From Massilia sp. UBA2604 (lineage in GTDB: Bacteria > Pseudomonadota > Gammaproteobacteria > Burkholderiales > Burkholderiaceae_D): DNA of 48,149 nt. Every line of letters starts with the position of its first letter. Position 1 is the stretch's first letter. A program made the position numbers and the translations under genes. This document shows, one piece after another, positions 45,464 to 48,149 of this stretch. The notes beneath the pieces are model-generated. The model made no database searches, was not told the origin of the DNA, and was given only the letters and a program-made list of their open reading frames with translations. The DNA is taken from assembly GCA_002339265.1 (NCBI GenBank), contig DDKG01000185.1:4485-52633 (forward strand), read 5' to 3'.

Positions 45464-46021
45464 TCATTGCAGGTGTTCATACAGCGTCACGCTCCCCACC
45501 GCAATCAACACCAGCCCACCAAAAATCTCGGCCCGCTTGCCCACCACCGCCCCGATGCGGCGCCCGATCAACAACCCCAACGTCACCATGGTCAGCGTCG
45601 CCAGCCCAATGGCCAGCGCCGGCCACACGATCCCCGTCTCCGCAAACGCCAAGCTGACACCAACCACCATCGCATCGATGCTGGTGGCAAACCCCGTCAA
45701 CGCCAGCAGCCAGAACGGCCGTCCAGGATCGCCCGCATCGTTATCCGGCTTGCCGCAACCTTCGACGATCATGCGACCCCCCAGCCCTCCGAGCAGGACG
45801 AAGGCAATCCAATGGTCCCAGCTCTCGACGTAGGAAGCGGCGATGCTCCCCAGCGCCCAGCCGACCAGCGGCGTCACACCTTCGATGATTCCGAACAGAA
45901 GGCCGACCTTCAGCGCATCCTTGAACAGGACGTGAGCACGGCGTGAACCCATGGCGATCGCGACGGCAAAGGCGTCGGTGGACATGGCGAAGGCGAGGAT
46001 GATGATTGCAGCGAGAGACAT
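45464..46021 (-). CDS. mntP: Manganese efflux pump MntP
   Basis: A 185-residue inner-membrane exporter of Mn2+ with six predicted helices in two inverted halves. Each half carries the conserved Asp: AMSTDAFAVAIAMG (about 13-26) and GFATSIDAMVVGVSLAF. The start is ATG at 46021; the frame running upstream to 46120 crosses the riboswitch and is not coding. A GGAAAG ribosome site precedes the ATG. Expression is probably switched on by Mn2+ through the yybP-ykoY riboswitch in its leader, as for E. coli mntP. Confidence 0.94.
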   Translation of the reverse strand: MSLAAIIILAFAMSTDAFAVAIAMGSRRAHVLFKDALKVGLLFGIIEGVTPLVGWALGSIAASYVESWDHWIAFVLLGGLGGRMIVEGCGKPDNDAGDPGRPFWLLALTGFATSIDAMVVGVSLAFAETGIVWPALAIGLATLTMVTLGLLIGRRIGAVVGKRAEIFGGLVLIAVGSVTLYEHLQ

Positions 46022-46031
46022 GACAGCTTTC

Positions 46032-46186
46032 CGATCGGGCACGACACAAGGCATGTCGCACGGCCCGATCGTCGCGCGAACATGCCAATGGTCTTGCCAA
46101 CCAGAAGGCTTCCGCACCATGACGTGGAGGCGTCAAGTGTGTTGATGCGGAACTTTCGATTGTGAAAGAGGCTACTCCCCAAGGGC
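46032..46186 (-). promoter_or_regulatory. yybP-ykoY manganese riboswitch of mntP
   Basis: Minus strand: GGGGAGTAGCC (46180-46170) is the conserved Mn2+-sensing loop. A paired region follows with CATCAACACACTTG (46147-46134), and GGCAAGACCAT (46098-46088) continuing to GTTCG at 46077 forms the second loop. These blocks match the E. coli mntP/alx motifs in order. A long hairpin, CGATCGGGC...GCCCGATCG (46071-46032), then lies immediately before the GGAAAG ribosome site and would be the expression platform. The leader is about 165 nt. Confidence 0.88.
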
Positions 46187-46192
46187 GGGGGC

Positions 46193-46221
46193 ATGGTAAC
46201 GCAAGAATAGAGCGTGGACAA
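46193..46221 (-). promoter_or_regulatory. Sigma-70-type promoter of mntP
   Basis: Minus strand: TTGTCC (46221-46216), a 17-base spacer and TACCAT (46198-46193). The predicted start near 46186 falls just before the riboswitch. Confidence 0.6.
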
Positions 46222-46245
46222 GTTTCGATGAGGTTGCGGCGATAC

Positions 46246-46289
46246 GGTAATGCACTTTAATTGACGTGGTAAGGCAATCGCATTACCAT
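46246..46289 (+). promoter_or_regulatory. Promoter and operator of the toxin-antitoxin module
   Basis: Promoter: TTGACG at 46261-46266, a 17-base spacer and TACCAT at 46284-46289. Half-sites: GGTAATGC (46246-46253), GGTAAGGC (46268-46275) and the inverted GCATTACC (46280-46287), the first two exactly 22 bases apart. They bracket the -35 and overlap the -10, the usual place for autorepression by the antitoxin or the toxin-antitoxin complex. Confidence 0.65.
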
Positions 46290-46318
46290 TCTGGATACCC
46301 CCTTTGTTGGAGAGTGCT

Positions 46319-46648
46319 ATGCCTGCTACCCTTGAAGTCGAATCCACACTGACCGATCGCTACCAGACCACAGTGCCGGAAACTGTGCGCCGCGCCCTCA
46401 GGCTTGGCAAGCGCGATAGGATTCACTACACAATCCGGCCTGGCGGCGAGGTCGTGCTGACGCGCGCCGAAGTGTCTGATGGCGACGATCCGGTACTTAG
46501 CCAGTTTCTGGGTTTTCTGGCTCGCGATATTGCAACTCATCCAGAACGGCTGCAGGCGGTGGATGCTGGCCTCGTCCAACGACTCCATTCGCTGGTTGGG
46601 GGCACTGACGTCGATCTCGACGCCACCCTGTCGGCGGACGATGAATGA
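46319..46648 (+). CDS. PrlF-family antitoxin (AbrB fold)
   Basis: A 109-residue antitoxin. The N-terminal swapped-hairpin AbrB-type DNA-binding fold reads STLTDRYQTTVPETVRRALR then LGKRDRIHYTIRPGGEVVLTRA (about 9-50). The C-terminal part (GDDPVLSQFLGFLARDIATHP) binds the toxin in the PrlF/YhaV pair. GGAGAG sets the ATG at 46319. Its TGA overlaps the toxin ATG (ATGA), giving the coupled antitoxin-first order of type II modules. It probably represses its own promoter. Low-GC codons appear more often here than in the genes around 40 kb. Confidence 0.9.
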   Translation: MPATLEVESTLTDRYQTTVPETVRRALRLGKRDRIHYTIRPGGEVVLTRAEVSDGDDPVLSQFLGFLARDIATHPERLQAVDAGLVQRLHSLVGGTDVDLDATLSADDE

Positions 46649-47151
46649 ATAAGAGTAGTCCTACTCTCTTGGTCATTCATGGCTGGACGGTTTTTGCTCA
46701 CCCGTTGTTTCTCGCTCAGCTTGAAGCCCTGGCTGGACAAGTCGAAGTCTTGAAGCTGAAGGATCCGGTCGGGTATGGGAAGAAAAACGCCAGCAAACGA
46801 CTGGCGGCAATTACCAAGTTGGCGTTCGATATCATCCCACAGGATCCAACGCGTCCCGAATACCGGCAAGGCAATACGCTCGGTGACGAGCACAAGCATT
46901 GGTTCCGCGCGAAGTTTTTCCAGCAGTATCGATTATTTTTTCGGTACCACGCAGCCAGCAAGTTAATCGTCTTCGCGTGGGTCAACGATGAGGACACCAA
47001 ACGCGCCTACGAGAGCAACGATGACGCTTATCGGGTGTTCCGCAGGATGCTGGAAAGCGGTCACCCTCCGGGCGATTGGGATAAGTTGCTGGCTGAGGCC
47101 CAAGCCGAGGAACGGCGCTTGCAGCATGTTGCCGCTGCTACTAAAGCATAG
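46645..47151 (+). CDS. YhaV-family toxin ribonuclease
   Basis: A 168-residue RelE-superfamily toxin of the YhaV family, which cleaves mRNA. WTVFAHPLFLAQLEALAGQV near the start, then KDPVGYGKKNASKRLAAITKL, and the basic HWFRAKFFQQYRLFFRYH (about 85-102) followed by VFAWVNDEDTKRAYESNDDAY are the family's conserved blocks. It starts inside the antitoxin stop codon, so both are made from one transcript. A terminator lies 85 bases past its stop. Confidence 0.9.
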   Translation: MNKSSPTLLVIHGWTVFAHPLFLAQLEALAGQVEVLKLKDPVGYGKKNASKRLAAITKLAFDIIPQDPTRPEYRQGNTLGDEHKHWFRAKFFQQYRLFFRYHAASKLIVFAWVNDEDTKRAYESNDDAYRVFRRMLESGHPPGDWDKLLAEAQAEERRLQHVAAATKA

Positions 47152-47236
47152 GGATTCATTTCGCAAACTCTTTGAAGTCGCAGAGTGCTGAAAGATCGGC
47201 CGCTGTGGCTGCAGTACTGATGCCAGAAATGAGAAT

Positions 47237-47261
47237 GCCGCTGGCGAATCAGCGGCTTTTT
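47237..47261 (+). terminator. Intrinsic terminator of the toxin-antitoxin operon
   Basis: GCCGCTG pairs with CAGCGGC across GCGAAT, followed by five T. Confidence 0.88.
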
Positions 47262-47402
47262 GAATGCGGTTGGCGGAGGCGACGGGAGCCTCCCACCGAC
47301 ACATTCACTAGCTCAGCTTTCGAGGATATCTATTGTCGAGGTCGTGTCTAAATGTTGTCAGACCTGCCCCCGCTAATGACGCTGACGTTGGCTGGTCTGC
47401 GA

Positions 47403-48149
47403 TCAATCATCGTCCTGAGGAATATCGAGCCACATGACGTAATGCCCTTCATCTGGAGCGCTGCAGATCTTCCCACCTCTAATTTTTGCAGAACATTCGA
47501 AATGTGTGAACTCGCCCAAGTTGCCTTCGCTGATCGCGCGGCGAAAATCCTGTGCTATCCGAGGAGCGAGATTTCCAACCACCTCGTCCTGGATGAGTAT
47601 GCGCACAGTACTTGATTTAGTCTCCACACGCAACTGCACCTGGATATCAAGTGCTGCGCCTTTACTGGTTCGAGGTCCGCATATGGCTTCAAATGATTGC
47701 TGATACCGCTTGGTGCCTAGCACCTCGATCCTGAACTGTCGGGGACCTGTTATGACCGGGATGACCGAGGGAGAGCCAGTTGACAGTTCTTTGGCAGTTC
47801 TGCGTGGTGAAAGGGAAGGGGCGGCGATGTGCATTGCGCGGAAATATACCTCCAATGCCCAGAGTGTATCGTTCAGCGCACGATGGGCCGTGCCGCTTTC
47901 CAGGCCGAGGTAGTCAACAAGGTGCACTAATTTGTGGTTCGGTAAATCAGGCCAAGCCTCTCGAGCCCGGGCGAGTGCGCAATGTCCGATGTTCTTGAGC
48001 GGCCGCCGACCGTGCCGGGCGAGCGCGGAGTTAAGGAAGCCTGTGTCGAAGTTGATATTGAACGAGACGACGTCATGATCGCTGATGAACTCGATAAATT
48101 CATCAAGCACGACCTCCATTCGGCGTCCTGTAGTGGTCAAGTAATTCCG
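47403..48149 (-). CDS. DnaQ-type 3'-5' exonuclease with an extra C-terminal domain (5' end outside window)
   Basis: The frame is open to the window's edge; about 248 residues of the C-terminal part are present, reading RNYLTTTGRR at the edge. FISDHDVVSFNINFDTGFLN is the Exo II region and SGTAHRALNDTLWALEVYF the Exo III region with the His and Asp of DEDDh exonucleases; the first Asp-Glu motif must lie outside. After a linker, about 110 residues (QFRIEVLGTKRYQQSFEAI... VRILIQDEVVGNLAPRIAQDFRRAI) form a separate alpha/beta domain that loosely resembles a HIRAN domain; this is an inference. Such exonucleases often occur in accessory regions. Between the toxin terminator and this gene (47262-47402) I see only a short GGAGGC/GCCTCC hairpin. 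Confidence 0.78.
   Translation of the reverse strand, partial: RNYLTTTGRRMEVVLDEFIEFISDHDVVSFNINFDTGFLNSALARHGRRPLKNIGHCALARAREAWPDLPNHKLVHLVDYLGLESGTAHRALNDTLWALEVYFRAMHIAAPSLSPRRTAKELSTGSPSVIPVITGPRQFRIEVLGTKRYQQSFEAICGPRTSKGAALDIQVQLRVETKSSTVRILIQDEVVGNLAPRIAQDFRRAISEGNLGEFTHFECSAKIRGGKICSAPDEGHYVMWLDIPQDDD

Overview
The window is GC-rich, densely coding chromosomal DNA. It looks like a betaproteobacterium of the order Burkholderiales, most likely Oxalobacteraceae close to Massilia. This is an inference from the gene families: the rpsP-rimM-trmD-rplS order, a DUF3579 protein, a betaproteobacterial CobD/CbiB-family protein, a PEP-CTERM exoprotein, GspA/GspB-like proteins, paired CsbD proteins and a type VI secretion pair. 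No rRNA, tRNA, CRISPR array, prophage or intact insertion sequence was recognised.

Layout. 1-2863: the end of etfA and a long acyl-CoA dehydrogenase. 2860-5670: a TM2 membrane protein, then the translation operon rpsP-rimM-trmD-rplS with a clear promoter and terminator. 5704-8615: a CoA-type Nudix hydrolase, a CobD/CbiB-family membrane protein, a 157-bp element with near-perfect inverted ends, a DUF3579 protein and a CBS-pair protein. 8762-13316: an exported M16 protease, an SDR protein lacking the usual catalytic serine, and a PEP-CTERM protein. 13410-17406 (minus strand): a PH-domain protein, a GntR/UTRA regulator, a flavodoxin-fold oxidoreductase and an exported repeat protein. 17633-22180 (minus strand): a four-gene amino-sugar operon (GlcNAc kinase, nagA, SIS-type deaminase, GH3 hexosaminidase) with overlapping genes, a strong promoter and a palindromic operator candidate.

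22487-28875: a SnoaL-like protein, a 20-codon ORF and an MmyB-type regulator; a 16-unit GIN-type beta-helix protein; then an exported unknown, a GspA/ExeA-like ATPase, GspB, MobB and a YjfB-type protein. 28998-35961: a small helical protein, an S4 RNA-binding protein, fumC, a short FimV-like protein, a probable structured non-coding RNA with its own promoter and terminator, a FliT-like protein, an M13 metalloprotease and a methyltransferase. 36034-45355: two CsbD proteins flanking an AI-2E-type transporter, a DPP-IV-like peptidase, a MATE exporter, an isolated tssF-tssG pair and a DJ-1/PfpI protein. 45464-48149: a manganese exporter behind a yybP-ykoY (Mn2+) riboswitch, a PrlF/YhaV toxin-antitoxin module with its promoter-operator, and a truncated DnaQ-type exonuclease. 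This last stretch appears less GC-rich by eye and looks like accessory DNA.

The nag genes form a route from GlcNAc-containing fragments to fructose-6-phosphate: GH3 releases GlcNAc, the kinase phosphorylates it, NagA deacetylates it and the SIS protein deaminates it. Three copies (two full, one half) of a hairpin repeat with a GTCGTCCCCGC or GTCGTTCCCGC core lie between genes. The most unusual items are the candidate RNA at 32345-32588, the inverted-repeat element at 7487-7643, the orphan tssFG pair, the strictly alternating GSG/GPG beta-helix and the serine-less SDR.
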